Positions 21,968 to 32,985 of a stretch of DNA of 64,000 bases are shown piece after piece (position 1 is the first letter of the stretch; each line of letters opens with the position of its first letter). Both the position numbers and the translations under genes were made by a program. The DNA is from Pseudisothecium myosuroides (taxonomy: Eukaryota; Streptophyta; Bryopsida; Hypnales; Lembophyllaceae). The DNA is taken from assembly GCA_951799445.1 (NCBI GenBank), contig OX637296.1, positions 10,168,001-10,232,000 of the forward strand. Reading direction: 5' to 3'. The notes below the pieces were generated by a model. It ran no database searches, was not told the origin of the DNA, and saw nothing but the letters and a program-made list of their open reading frames with translations.

Positions 21968-22432
21968 CCTTCTTCTAACCTTCTCCTTGTTGAGTGGACT
22001 CCCCTCCGGAACGGCGAAGCTTTGAACCTCCTTGTACATATTTTGCTAAGTTCTTCCAAACCTTCTTCTAATCTTCTCCTTGTTGAGTGGACCCCCCTCC
22101 GGGACGGCAAAGCTTTGAACCTCTTTGTACATATTTTGCTAAGTTTCTTCCAAACCCTCTTCTAATCTTCTCCTTGTTGAGTGGACCCCCCTCCGGGACG
22201 GCGAAGTTTTGAACTCATGTGTGGTTTCTTTCAAAGTTTAGTTTTTTTCCTTCTTCTAAAGTCTCTCTCATTGTGTGGACCCCCCTTGGGAACGGCGAAG
22301 CTTTGAACTAGTGACAAAGTAGAAGTCCTAAAGCGTGTGTTAAAAGTGTAGACGGCGGAGCTTTGAACCCCCGGGGTGTCAAGAAGTCCTAAAGTTGGTG
22401 TTAAAACCAATTTAACGGCGAAGCTTTGCACC
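21968..22432 (+). repeat. Six-copy GACGGCGAAGCTTTGAAC repeat block
   Basis: ACGGCGAAGCTTTGAAC or a close variant occurs at about 22011, 22103, 22198, 22283, 22353 and 22413. The first three are embedded in near-identical 92-97 bp tandem units (CTTCTCCTTGTTGAGTGGAC, then CCCCTCCGGGACGGCG). Copies 2, 3 and 4 of the LTR carry the same word five, three and three times. Confidence 0.8.
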
Positions 22433-22734
22433 TACCCCGTGTTTAGTTCCAAAGTCTAGTTTCCAAGACCTTTGTGGAAACCTCTAGAGTTTAGCTTCCA
22501 AGATATGTAGGTTCCTTTGCATTTGTCTAGTGTAGTGTCTTCCAAAGTTTTATTTAGTTTAGTTGTTTCCAAGGTCTTAGTAAGTTTAGTACCCCCGAGG
22601 TTTTATTCCCCCCTAGCCTTAGCAAAAATCCAGTCTTAAAACAGCCTTAGCAAAAACCCAGTCTTAAAATAGCCTTAGCCAAAAATCCAGTCTTTTTTAG
22701 CCTTAGCCGGAAATCCAGTTTTTTTTAGAACCAG

Positions 22735-22945
22735 CATACAGCCCAGCCAACATCAGGACCAGCATACAGCCCAGCATTATCAGGACCAGCATACAGCAGC
22801 AATATCAGAGCCATCGGAGAAAAAGAAAAAAAAATATTAATAAAAAAATGAATTAATTAAATTAATTTTTTGTTAACCAGCCCCCAGCCAGCCAGCCGGA
22901 AGCCAGTCAGCCGGGAGGCAGGCAGGCAGGCTCGGTGGTCCAGCA
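22735..22945 (+). repeat. GC-rich minisatellite of LTR copy 1
   Basis: Repeats of CAGGACCAGCATACAGCCCA, then an AGCCAGCCAGCCGG tract and GGCAGGCAGGCAGG. It is preceded by four units of a CCTTAGCAAAAACCCAGTCTT repeat (22615-22735). It sits where LTR copies 3 and 4 have quite different GC-rich minisatellites. Confidence 0.75.
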
Positions 22946-23572
22946 CCCGGTCCAGATCGGTCTCCCCCTTTTTTTGAACTCAATTTTTGGTCTTTTGGTT
23001 TTTGATTTTTGGGTTCTCTCAAACTAAAACAAAAATCAAAACTACAACACAACAAAGATGTTGGACTAACCCATTACTAGCTAGGGGAGGAGTAGGATTA
23101 GGGTCTAAACCAAAAAGGGAGAAGGGAGAAAAGAGCGGAGCACCACCGTACCTGCACACAAAATTGTTTCTTCTCACCACTCACACCTACACACAATGGA
23201 AAGAGATTAGGAGAGGAGGAGAAGAAGTAGGCGAAGGAAGGTGAGAGACGATAAATAGTGACCTAGGTTTAGGATAGGTAGGCTTTAGGAAGAAATCTTG
23301 GGAATTTGTGGTGACCGTTGAGAGGAGGATTAGGATGACACAAAGGCAAAATTGTGTAAGAGGATAGTTGGCATCTTAAAACCGCCTTAAAGTTTGAGAC
23401 CATAGTGTAAGACTCATAAAAGCTTAGGTGGAATAGTGCTAGTGTAGAAGAAGGAGGAAGAAAGAAAAGAAAGGAGGAAGGGAAAAAGGGAGTTTAGATC
23501 ATCAAAAATTGTAATATTTTCTAAATAAGCGGTGAGTTTGGAGAAAATTCAAAACAAAAATCAAAGACTACC

Positions 23573-23635
23573 ATGGAGCGTGAGGATGTACACGTGGACG
23601 TGGACGAAGTTATTTCCGACACCGGTAGTGAAGAG
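23573..23635 (+). CDS. Candidate first coding exon inside LTR copy 1
   Basis: ACCATGG begins a 21-codon acidic frame (MEREDVHVDVDEVISDTG, then SEE) ending exactly at a good splice donor, GAG|GTGAGT. LTR copy 2 keeps the same 21 codons with one residue changed (MEHEDV...) and the same donor. LTR copies 3 and 4 have a different 17-codon ATG exon at the equivalent place, and copy 3 keeps a donor. The partner exon would be in the internal region of a full-length element, absent here. No known domain. Confidence 0.4.
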
Positions 23636-23999
23636 GTGAGTTTTTGATTTAATCTTTGATGTTTCTCCCTAATTAGCATTTATTTTCCTAATCAGCCCTT
23701 AGAGCGTGATTAGCATCCGAGATTAGTATAAATTAGAAGTTTAGATTCAAAAGTTTATAGATTAGGAATAGAGGTTTCCGAAAACATCTTATAATTAAGA
23801 TTCGACCGTAAACTGACCGCATTAGGCTAAGTTAAGCGATAGGGGGTAGGACGGAGGAATTTTGAATAAAATTTCATCCAAAAAGAACCATGGACGGAAA
23901 TTAGGTTTAAATTAGAAGGAAAATTTAGGATTAAAATTAAAGATTAATTAGCAGTTAGAATTAGAATCAATTTACACTTTTACTTTTTAAAGTTAAACT

Positions 24000-24900
24000 T
24001 CTAAGGTCAAAATCTAGAGTTAACTTTGGGGAGTTAAAAAATAGAATTAATTTAGAACTTAACTTAGGGGTTTAAACTCTCAAGTCAAATCTTAGGGTAG
24101 GTTCATGTAAGAATCTAGAGTTAACTTTAGGGAGTCAAAAATTAGAGTAGAAAGTAGAGGTCAACAGTAGAATTGAAAATCAACTTAGAAAGTAGATTTT
24201 TGAGTTAGGAATAGAGTAAAAAGTAGAAGTCAAAACTTAGAGTAACATTTAGAGTTCATCTAAGATTAAAATGATAGGATTAAAGTTGGAAGTAGAAAGT
24301 CAAAAGTCAAAAGTCAAAAGTTAAGATTAAATTTAAAGGTTAAACTTTAGAATTGATTGGGGAGTAAAAAGTTAGAGTGAAAAGCTAAAAGTAGAAGTTA
24401 AAAGTTAGAGGTAGAAGTTAAAGTTAGAGTTAGTTGTTGGAAGTAGAAAAACTCTAGAGTAAAAGTGAAAACGTAGAGTCAAACCTAGAGTTAAAATTCA
24501 AGGGTAAATCTTAGAGTTAATTTAGGAGTAAAAACTTAGAGTTAAAAGTTAAAACATAGAGTTAAAATTCAAGGGTAAATCTTAGAGTTAATTTAGGAAT
24601 AAAAACCTAGGGTTAAAAGTTAAAACATAGAGTTAAAATTCAAGGGTAGAGTTTAGAGTTAATTTTAGAAGTAAAATTTAGAGTTAAAAGTTAAAAACCT
24701 AGGGTTAAAAGTTAAAACATAGAGTTAAAATTCAAGGGTAGAGTTTAGAGTTAATTTTAGAAGTAAAATTTAGAGTTAAAAGTCAAAAATCTAGAGTTAA
24801 AATTCAAGGGTAGAGTTTAGAGTTAATTTAGGAATAGAAACCTAAAAGTCAAAAGTCAAAACATCGAGCACAAGTCAGTAGTTAATATTTAAGAATCAAG
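24000..24900 (+). repeat. TTAGAGTTAAAA degenerate tandem repeats in LTR copy 1
   Basis: A purine-rich stretch made of AGAGTTAAAA, AAAAGTCAAAA and AATTCAAGGGTA words. From 24480 to 24840 it organises into higher-order units of about 70-90 bp (TAAAATTCAAGGGTA...). The inverted LTR copy 2 has the complementary, more degenerate array at about 28800-29600. Confidence 0.75.
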
Positions 24901-25346
24901 TTAAAGAAGTAAATCTAGAGTTACATTCCGAAGTTGGAACTTTAGGGGTAGCTTTTAAAAGTAGAACTTCTAGGTGGAGTTTTAGAAACCCAAGATAGTC
25001 TTAGGGGTTCATGGAAGGAACATAGGGGTTCCCCTTTTTACGTAGTTAGGGACGTTATAAATGACGCCAACTACTCAGTCGACCCTCGACATAGGATAGA
25101 TAGTTAGGGAGTTAGGATTTCACCATCACTCTGAACATCACAGTTAACTTATGAGTTACTACATGCATTACTAATTATTCGCTGCCATCCACGACACTTA
25201 GGAAACGTTAGCAAAAAAAATCCATTGCTTGGAAGGCACAGTGGACCGCGCTCACATCACCCCCATATATTAAAAAATGTGGATAAAGGCATAGAACCTG
25301 GTCGGTGTTCGCTTTATTACCAAGGGTGGGTAATCTAGCGCCCACA

Positions 25347-26300
25347 CCATCCTCCCTTCATTGTAAAAGAATTCCACCGGTTGCAGTGTCTGACGCGTCC
25401 GTTTCAACCACAAAAGGTTGCTCAAATCTTGGGTGAAGCAATACTGGCGCTTTTAGAAAATGAGAGTGCAGTTCATTGAAAGCTTTATCAGCTACAGGAT
25501 TCTATTCGAATCGATGATCTTTCTAGGTCAATAATGTGAGTGGGACCGCAATTTTGGAATAATCACAAATAAATCGTCGATAAAAATTTGCAAATCCTAA
25601 AAACGCTTGTACCTCCTTGATTGTGGTTGGTGTGGGCCATTTTTGAATAGCTTGGAGTTTTTCTTGGCACATCTCCAATCCTTTTGCCAATATGGTCATC
25701 CCCCCAAACTCCATTGCATCTCGATGAAACTGGCACTTGGAAGCCTTGGCAAATATGCCATGTTGTTGTAATCGTTGAAGCACTTCCCAGACCATTGGTC
25801 GATGTTCCTCCAAAGTTTTTGAAAAAATAAGGATATTATCCAAATAAATTACTACCAAAATGTCAAGGAGATTACCAAAAATCTCCTACATATGCACTTG
25901 GAATTGGGCTGGAGCGTTAGTTAGCCCAAATGGCATTACCAAATATTCAAATAGCCCGTAAGGAATTTTAAAAGTTGTTTTAAACTCGTGACCTGGTGCC
26001 ATTCTTACTTGGTGATAGGCTTGTCTTACATCCAATGTGGTAAAATAATTTGCTCCTACCAACTGATCGGTGAGGTCCGGAATTAACGATAAGGGATAAC
26101 GATTTCTTATTGTAACCTTGTTAAGATTCCTATAATCCACACAAACTCAAATGGATCCGTCTTTTTTCCAAGCCAAGACAATTGTAGTCAAAACTGGAGA
26201 CTTGGACCGACAAATCCATCCGTTTCCTAAATTTTCTTCTAGATATTGACGAAGCTCCGCTTCAAATTTGGCCAGGGACATTGGCTACAATCCGGTATTT
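25347..26300 (-). pseudogene. Chromovirus reverse transcriptase and start of RNase H
   Basis: Successive motifs on the minus strand are [79 protein letters not shown], then VQAFLGFANFYRRFI, and RNase H (VETDASDTATGGILLQ) just before the LTR insertion. The active-site YxDD is YLDN, a change expected to abolish polymerisation. A TGA sits where relatives have Arg (CGA to TGA) before VDYRNLNK, and other stops separate the fragments. It is part of the chromovirus polyprotein and clearly non-functional. Confidence 0.88.
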
Positions 26301-26416
26301 TGAGGCTCCTTCCCTTCTTTGAACTCGATCTTCATATCGGATAGACCATGGTCCGGAAGCTCATTTGACGCCTCCTCACTAAAAGCCCCGCATAGATCCT
26401 GATATTCCATCGGGAT

Positions 26417-27187
26417 CTACTGCCTAAGTGCCTCGTCATTGCCACACAATTTTGACACCTCTAATGCGTATAACTTGGCTTTTTTTGCAAACAATTGAAA
26501 TCCCACTGCTGTTACCATTGCATATTTTGGCGCCATGATATTTAACCAATGGGATCCCTTATCTTTGCCTTTCCCGTCCGCTTCTACTCGGTCACCTTGC
26601 TCGGTCTCAACCCTGGCTCTTCGCGGGAATCCTGGTCGACTTTCCTTTTCACTAGCTGTTGATATTAGCAATTGCCCGCCCTTAGTTCCATGAACTTTCT
26701 CCGAGCCCATCACCAGTCGGTCACCAACCTTCTCTTGACTTTCCCCAGCTTTGTATGACAGTCCTTTTAATTCATGTATACAAGTCTTTTGGCAATATTT
26801 AGAATCAAAATTAATGCTTCTCTGAGACCATCAAATCACCGGATTGTGGCAAATCAACCATGGCGTGTTCAAAATGCATGGATAACGTCCTGTGTTGGTG
26901 ATATCAACAACCAACACTTCTCGATGACCTCCAATATTTAACTCCACCCTCGCCTCTTGTATAATGAACCTGGAATTAATCATTCTTCCATCATTCACCT
27001 AAATTTCCTGTGGAGTCACCTTGGGGATCACCTCCGCTTGGCATTGCTGAGCAAATTGAAGATTCATGAAAATTCCAGTAGCTCCCAAATCTACGAGGCT
27101 ACGAGCTAGCACGGAATTAATTTTCCCTTCTACCATCAAATGCAACTCTGGATCCGTTAGTGCTTGTAGATACAACGGACCTACCAT
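26417..27187 (-). pseudogene. Chromovirus protease and linker
   Basis: The frame at 26999-27187 contains NSVLARSLVDLGATGIFMN, the retropepsin active-site region, with DLGA in place of the usual D[ST]GA. The frame at 26417-26713 is the poorly conserved linker between protease and reverse transcriptase. Stops separate the pieces. Confidence 0.7.
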
Positions 27188-27387
27188 TTGATATCATTGC
27201 TTGATACTGACTCCCACCACATTCCCTCAAAACCATCCGACGCACACAATTTTGACTGGCTCTGATCTTCAATCACAAACATTTGTTACTGTGGAAATTT
27301 CGCCTCTTCCCCGTCCATTTTCCACCTTGGCGTTGTGACTGCCGCAATTTGGATCGTGCTCAGATAATCGAGCGCATGGACTCAGTC

Positions 27388-27840
27388 CTAGGCGCTTTCT
27401 TTTCCCGAGTCCTCACCTTTTGCAATCCCTTCTCCCAATGCTGAAATTGACAATAGTTTTGAGGGATTGGTTGGGCACCTAGCACGCACGTGCCTCATTA
27501 ATCCGCAACCCCAACACTTCCCTTGCCGTTGGTATTCCAGGCATTTGGCAGTTATCCTTGCCAATATTGTCTTTACACATACACCATTGATTTCCATTGG
27601 AGTGGGGCCCAAATTCACTGGAACCGTTGGTGATTGCCCCCATCGGTCTTTGGAATTGGAGTAGGGAAGAGGCGGGCGTTGACCTTGGCAATGCGCCCAC
27701 AATTGCTCGTCGATTCGCGTTGCTATCACCATCTATTTGTGGAGCTTGCCCGATTGTATCTCCGCCATCGAGACGATGCTATTTTGCGTGCGGTGAGCGT
27801 AGAGCATAAAGCGGTGAGCATACTTTTGCGAGCTTAGGCA
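27388..27840 (-). pseudogene. Chromovirus gag, C-terminal part
   Basis: A CCHC zinc knuckle is visible (CWGCGLMRHVRARC: C-x2-C-x4-H-x4-C), preceded by a basic, proline-rich tail with LGPTPMEINGV as in plant chromovirus gag. Upstream a short in-frame run (KYAHRFML) resembles the capsid region before a stop. The rest of gag is not present. Confidence 0.75.
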
Positions 27841-28369
27841 CCCTCAAAAAGGGCATATTCTACAAAAGTAAAAGTAGAAGATAAAATCTAAGTGGAAAAA
27901 AAAGTAAAAATAAAAATTGAAGTACAATAGTAGGGCCCTATAGCCGTGACGTTGGTCGAATGGGAGAACTGATTGACTACGGTAATAGGCAACATAGGGC
28001 GGTTAAATGGTAAAGGTTTTAGGATTCATTGAATAAATTGAGGAGGTACCCTATGACCGTTGTTATCCTATGGCCGTCAATACACAATAACCGTTAATAT
28101 CCTATGGCCATGGGAAGAGATTCTTAAAATAAACAAAGGTACCTTCGAATATTATGATACCATTAATCCAAATAGAACCATTTCATATTCTTTAACCCCT
28201 AAATGCTCGAGGTTTGTTTGGAGCTTCTTGAAATTTGCTCGAAATTCAACAAAAAATCAACATTTTTATAAGTTGTACGAATTTCATTTGAATTGTAACT
28301 GTACAAATTCTAACTAGACATGTTAGAGATCACATAGGAAAAGAAAACATAACAATATCACTTACACAC
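27841..28369. other. Between gag remnant and LTR copy 2
   Basis: Contains repeated words (CCTATGGCCGT, ACCGTTGTTATCCTATGG, ACCGTTAATATCCTATGG) around 28045-28115. No gene. It may be the remains of the chromovirus leader or LTR, interrupted at 28370 by LTR copy 2. Confidence 0.35.
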
Positions 28370-29880
28370 TGTGGGCGCTAGATTACCCACCTTTGGTAAT
28401 AGAGCGAACACCGACCAGGTTCTATGCTTTTATCCACTTTTTTAATATATGGGGGTGTTTTGAGCGCAGTCCACTGTGCCTTCCAAGCAATGGATCTTTT
28501 TTGCTAACGTTTCCTAAGTGTCGTGGATGGCAACGAATAATTAGTAATGCATGTAGTAACTCACAAGTTAACTGCGATGTTCAGAGTGATGGTGAAATCT
28601 TGACTCCCTAACTATCTATCCTATGTCAAGGGTCGACTGGGTAGTTGGTGTCATTTCTAACGTCCCTAACTACGTAAAAAGGGGAATCCCTATGTTCTTT
28701 CCATGAACCCTTAAGACTATCTTGGGTTTCTAAGACTCCACCTAGAAGTTTTGCTTTTAAAAGCTACCCCTAAAGCTCCAACTTCTTAATGTAACTCTAG
28801 ATTTTACTTCTTCAGCTTGGTTCTAGGTATTAACTACCGACTTCTATTCTATGTTTTGACTTTTGACTCTAGGTTTTTACTTCTAAATCAACTTCAACTC
28901 CTAACTTCCAAGTTTTAACCTTCTAGGGTAATTCTAAGTTTCACTTTTAATTCTATATTCTCATTTCTAAACTACTCTAGGATTTACCCTCTAAAGTTAA
29001 CTCTAACTTTTCACTTTTTTACTGTAGATTTTTATTCCTAATTTAACTCTAGATTTTTGACTTTTAACTCTAAATTTTTACTTCTAAAATTAATCCCCAA
29101 TCTTAACCTCCGAATTTAACTCTACATTCTCACTTTGACTCTAGATTTTTATACTTCCAACTAACTCTAAAATTTTACTTCTACCTCTAAGTTTTAACTT
29201 CTACTTTTAGCTTTTCACTCTAACCTTTTACTCCCCTATTGACTTTAAAATTTAACCTTTAAATTCAATCTAAACTTTTGACTTTTGACTTTTGACTCCT
29301 ACTTCCAAATTTAATCCTATCGTTTTAATCCTAGATTAACTCTAAATGTTACCCTCCTAAATTTAATTCCAACTTTTAACTCTAGGGTTTTGACTTCTAA
29401 TTTTAACTCTATTTCTAACTCAACAATCTACTTCCTAAGTGGATTCTACTTTTGACTTCTATTTCCTATTCTACTTTTTACCTCCCAAAATTAACTCCAA
29501 ATTTCAACTTTTGAATTTTAACTTCCCTAATTAAAATCTTAATTTAACTCTAGGTTTTTAAACCGTTATTTGATCTTTAATTTTAATCCTAAATCCTCCT
29601 TCTAATCTAATCCTAATTTCCGTCCATTGTTCCTTGTGGATTAAATTTAATTAAAATTCCTCCGTTCTACCCCCTACCGCTTAACTTAGCCTAACGCGGT
29701 CAGTTTACGGTCAAATCTTAATTATAAGATGTTTTTGGAAACCTCTATCACTAATCTATAACTTTTTGAATCTAAACTTCTAATTTGCACTAATCTCGGG
29801 TGCTAATCACGCTCTAAGGGCTGATTAGGAAAATAAATGCTAATTAGAGAGAAACATCAAAGATTAAATCAAAAACTCAC

Positions 29881-29943
29881 CTCTTCACTACCGGTGTCGG
29901 AAATAACTTCGTCCACGTCCACGTGTACATCCTCATGCTCCAT
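29881..29943 (-). CDS. Candidate first coding exon inside LTR copy 2
   Basis: Twenty-one codons from ACCATGG, differing from the copy 1 exon by one residue (His for Arg at position 3), ending at GAG|GTGAGT. Neighbouring non-coding sequence has more substitutions and indels, so conservation of the frame and donor is suggestive. Confidence 0.4.
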
Positions 29944-31334
29944 GGTAGTCTTTGGCTTTGTTTTGAATTTTTTCCGAGCTCACCGCTTATTGAGAAAATA
30001 TTACAATTTTTGATGATCTAAACTCCCTCTTTCCCTTCCTCCTTTCTTTCTTTCTTCCCCTCTCTTCTACACTAGCACTATTCCACCTAAGCTTTTATGA
30101 GTCTTACACTATGGTTTCAAACTACGAGAAGGGTTTAAATGTTCTTCCTATCCTCTTACGCAACCTTGTTTTGTGTCATCCTAATCCTCCTCCCAACGGT
30201 TGCAAGGAGTTCTTCTAGATTTCCTACCTAATCTCCTAGCTAGGCACTATTCATCGTCTCTCTTCTTTCCACTCCTATAACACATCTTTCTTCCTAATTT
30301 CCTTTCATTGTATGTAGGTGTGAGTGGTGATGCAGGTAGGATTGGATGTTTTTGTGCAGGTGGCGTGTTGAGTGGCAGCTTCTATTTCTCCCCCCCATTC
30401 TCTTGTGTTTTTGAAGTTCCAAGTTGAGTTTTTTCCTCTCCCCAACTGGATTCCAAAATTTCAGACTTTAAAAGATCAAAAAATAAAAAAAAAAGGGTGG
30501 TTGGGACCCCGCAGGGCATTGTCCCGTTTAGTTCTGGAAATCCAGAAATTTAGTTCAGTTAGCCAAGCTGACTAGCCCGATGGCTGATGTTCAGTTCAGT
30601 CAAACAAACTAGCCCGATGTTGATGTTCAGCTCAGTCAAGCTCACTGCCCGATGTATGCTGGCTGTATGCTGGCCGGTATGTTGGCCCGGTATACTGGCT
30701 GTATGCTGGTCCGGGGTACTAGCTGCCCTTCCCAAAAAATCCACACAACCGGGTTCCCTTAGGGGAACCCACTAACACAAACTTAAATTGGATTTTTAGT
30801 AGGGGGTTAGGGCCAAGATCGAAGCTTCGCCGTTTGGGGAGTTAAGCCCCAAATTTTTAGAACGGTCACCTAAGCTAAGTATTACGGGATGGTCACTCTC
30901 TTCCTAGAAACTCGTGACCAATCTTGGAAGTTAAACTCTGGACTTTTCCAAGAAGGTCTTGGAAACTAGACTTTGGAATCTAAGGCTATGGAGGTTCAAG
31001 GCTCCGCCGTAAAATTGGTTTTAACACCAACTTTAGGACTTGTAACACTCCACGGGTTCAAAGCTCCGCCGTCTAAGACTATTTTAACACACACTATAGG
31101 ACTTGACGTGGTCACTAGTTCAAAGCTTCGCCGCCGTGGGGGGATTTCACACAATAAGAGGAATATTAGAAAAAGGTAGAAAAGACAAACTTAAAGAACA
31201 CATGTGACAAAGCCAAAGCTTCGCCGTCCCGAGGGGGGGTCCACACAACAAGGGGAAGATTAGAAGAGGATGAGAATACACAAGTGAGGAAAAACAACAC
31301 GGTTAGGACACGTAAAGACACACAACTTCACAAG

Positions 31335-31386
31335 CTAAAGGCCCCCCAAAGCGGCATCGCCAAGGTACGGTGGGGGGTGACTTTAG
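31335..31386 (-). ncRNA. Conserved stem-loop in the LTR leader, copy 2
   Basis: Same hairpin as 21851-21902: CTAAAG/CTTTAG and the C6/G6 stem are kept. The inner stem has one mismatch relative to copy 1 (CACCG against CATCG). Confidence 0.55.
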
Positions 31387-32985
31387 GATTAGTGCAAGAT
31401 ACAAAAAGACTCTTAAACTCACAAGTTAGATCACAAAGGAACTACAAGAGAGAAACGAAGACTCATAACTCGTAACAAAGGTACAACAACGTATGAGAAG
31501 TACACAAGGCAAGATAGAAGGACCCCCTAAGGACCTTCAAAGCTTGAAATCTAGCAACAATGGAACAAAAAGTGCTCCAAAAACACCGTAGAGGTTTTTG
31601 GCTTCAAACGCCAAAATATCCAAAGCAAATTGGACCCACGGATCCAAACAAAAGTGAGGGGGTGTTTTAGAGAGAGAAATGGGGCCCTTATATAGGTTTC
31701 CCAAGGGCTCACCCCTCTCTCTAAAGCTCTAAGGTAACCTTATCAACGGGGATTTTCATCCTCATCCTCAAAGATTTTCATCCTACATTCTAAATTTCTA
31801 CTTTTACCATCTATACTGGACCAACATCCTAACTTTTGGAGATTAGCTCCAATCGCCAAACGAATTGCGCTGTTGGATCCAGATCGCCGTGTTTAGTCCT
31901 AGAATCGCTTGCTCCCGATACCGAGGCCAAAAATCCATCGTAGGCTAATTTAGTTTAAAAACCAAATCGTGGTAAAATCCTAGATTTTGGGGGTCTCCTA
32001 TTTTGAAAAATGTGAATAGCCTGGGGTCTCCGGTAGGTGCGAGAGAGTCGGGAAGGACTTTTGGTTGACTTCGTTTCGCCATCGTATGGGCCCGAGATGC
32101 CGGTCAACGTGGCGGGGACCCCGCCACGTGGTTAATTCCCGAGGAATCTCGCCGGTTCGGGTACTTGCCGCTATCGGAATGTCGTGAAACTTCACGGAGC
32201 GCATTATTAACATAAAACAAGCTAGTCTAATTTTTAGTGAGATTTTATTGTAACTTGGGTAATTTCCATGAAATTCCCGTTGGAGGTTAGGAGGGTTGAC
32301 TACCCGGAAAAGGTTTTTCTGCAAGTTGGAAGATGCCGGGATTTTTCACGTGACCTCTCAGGGAGTCGCATGAAAGACATGCGGGTGTGTTTCCGTACCT
32401 GGCACGATTGGTCAATGGAGATTTAAAACTGGCCATCTCCTCGAATTAGCAACGGTGCGGGAATCTTCTGTAGGTGGAGGAATCTTGGCGAACCAATTTC
32501 GCCGTTGGACTCCTGGCATGGGATTCACCCTAGAACACCATCCTTGGGTTGTAGATTCCTCCACGGGCTTGGTCTTGCGTGAGTGGCTCCTACATGCTAA
32601 CAATCGGGATTTTGGGAATTTGTCGATCTAATGGGGAATTCTAAATCTAACTCTAGGACCCGACCTAGTGGTCTCGCTGTGGATCCCTCGGACCGACCTA
32701 GCCATGAATCGCCACATTCATGGTGGAATTTAGCCCTTTTGGGGTTGTGTAACTCGAATCCTCCAAATCTAACCTTTTTGTTATTTCTATACTATTTTTA
32801 GGCAAGGTTTGGGGGATTCTAAATAAAAAACACAAATCTAGACCAAATACTATAATAGGTATGACACAACCCTATTTCGGTTCTACACTCTTTTTATGGG
32901 TTTTTCTATACTTTTATCAACTTTAACTTGCAAATTTCCAAAAAAATAATTCTACGAGTCCCAAGTGACAAATTGGAAGCTCACA

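Larger units (their letters stand above)
20253..25346 (+). mobile_element. Giant solo LTR, copy 1 (5.09 kb), TSD CCATC
   Basis: Starts TGTGAGCTCCC and ends CGCCCACA, so it has TG...CA ends. It is flanked by a perfect 5-bp duplication, CCATC (20248-20252 and 25347-25351), as expected of an integrated LTR element reduced to one LTR. Internal landmarks shared by all four copies are a TATA box (21543), a stem-loop (21851-21902), GACGGCGAAGCTTTGAAC repeats (22011-22432), a GC-rich minisatellite (22735-22945), an ATG exon with splice donor (23573-23635) and a conserved 3' end (from about 25000). No protein domain is encoded. The insertion splits the chromovirus RNase H. Confidence 0.88.
18501..27840 (-). 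mobile_element. Decayed Ty3/gypsy chromovirus, split by a solo LTR
   Basis: Read on the minus strand the order is gag zinc knuckle, protease, reverse transcriptase, RNase H, integrase, chromodomain, which is the Metaviridae/chromovirus order. The 5.1 kb solo LTR at 20253-25346 interrupts it inside RNase H. If that is ignored, the coding part spans about 4.2 kb, running from within gag to the chromodomain stop at 18501-18503. Several nonsense codons and a changed reverse-transcriptase active site show it is dead. Its own LTRs could not be delimited. The first half of gag is missing beyond 27840. Confidence 0.85.
28370..32985 (-). mobile_element. Giant solo LTR, copy 2 (4.62 kb), TSD CACAC
   Basis: The reverse complement starts TGTGAGCTTCC and ends CGCCCACA and is collinear with copy 1. 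CACAC flanks both sides (28365-28369 and 32986-32990). Landmarks on the minus strand are a TATA box at about 31689-31695, stem-loop 31335-31386, CTTCGCCG motifs at about 30819-31225, minisatellite 30600-30720 and ATG exon 29881-29943 with donor GTGAGT. It is convergent with copy 1 across a 3 kb spacer. Confidence 0.88.

Noticed and set aside
20253..32985. One 12.7 kb DNA transposon with 5 kb terminal inverted repeats
   Set aside because: Each arm has its own TG...CA ends and its own different 5-bp duplication (CCATC and CACAC), so they are two separate LTR insertions.
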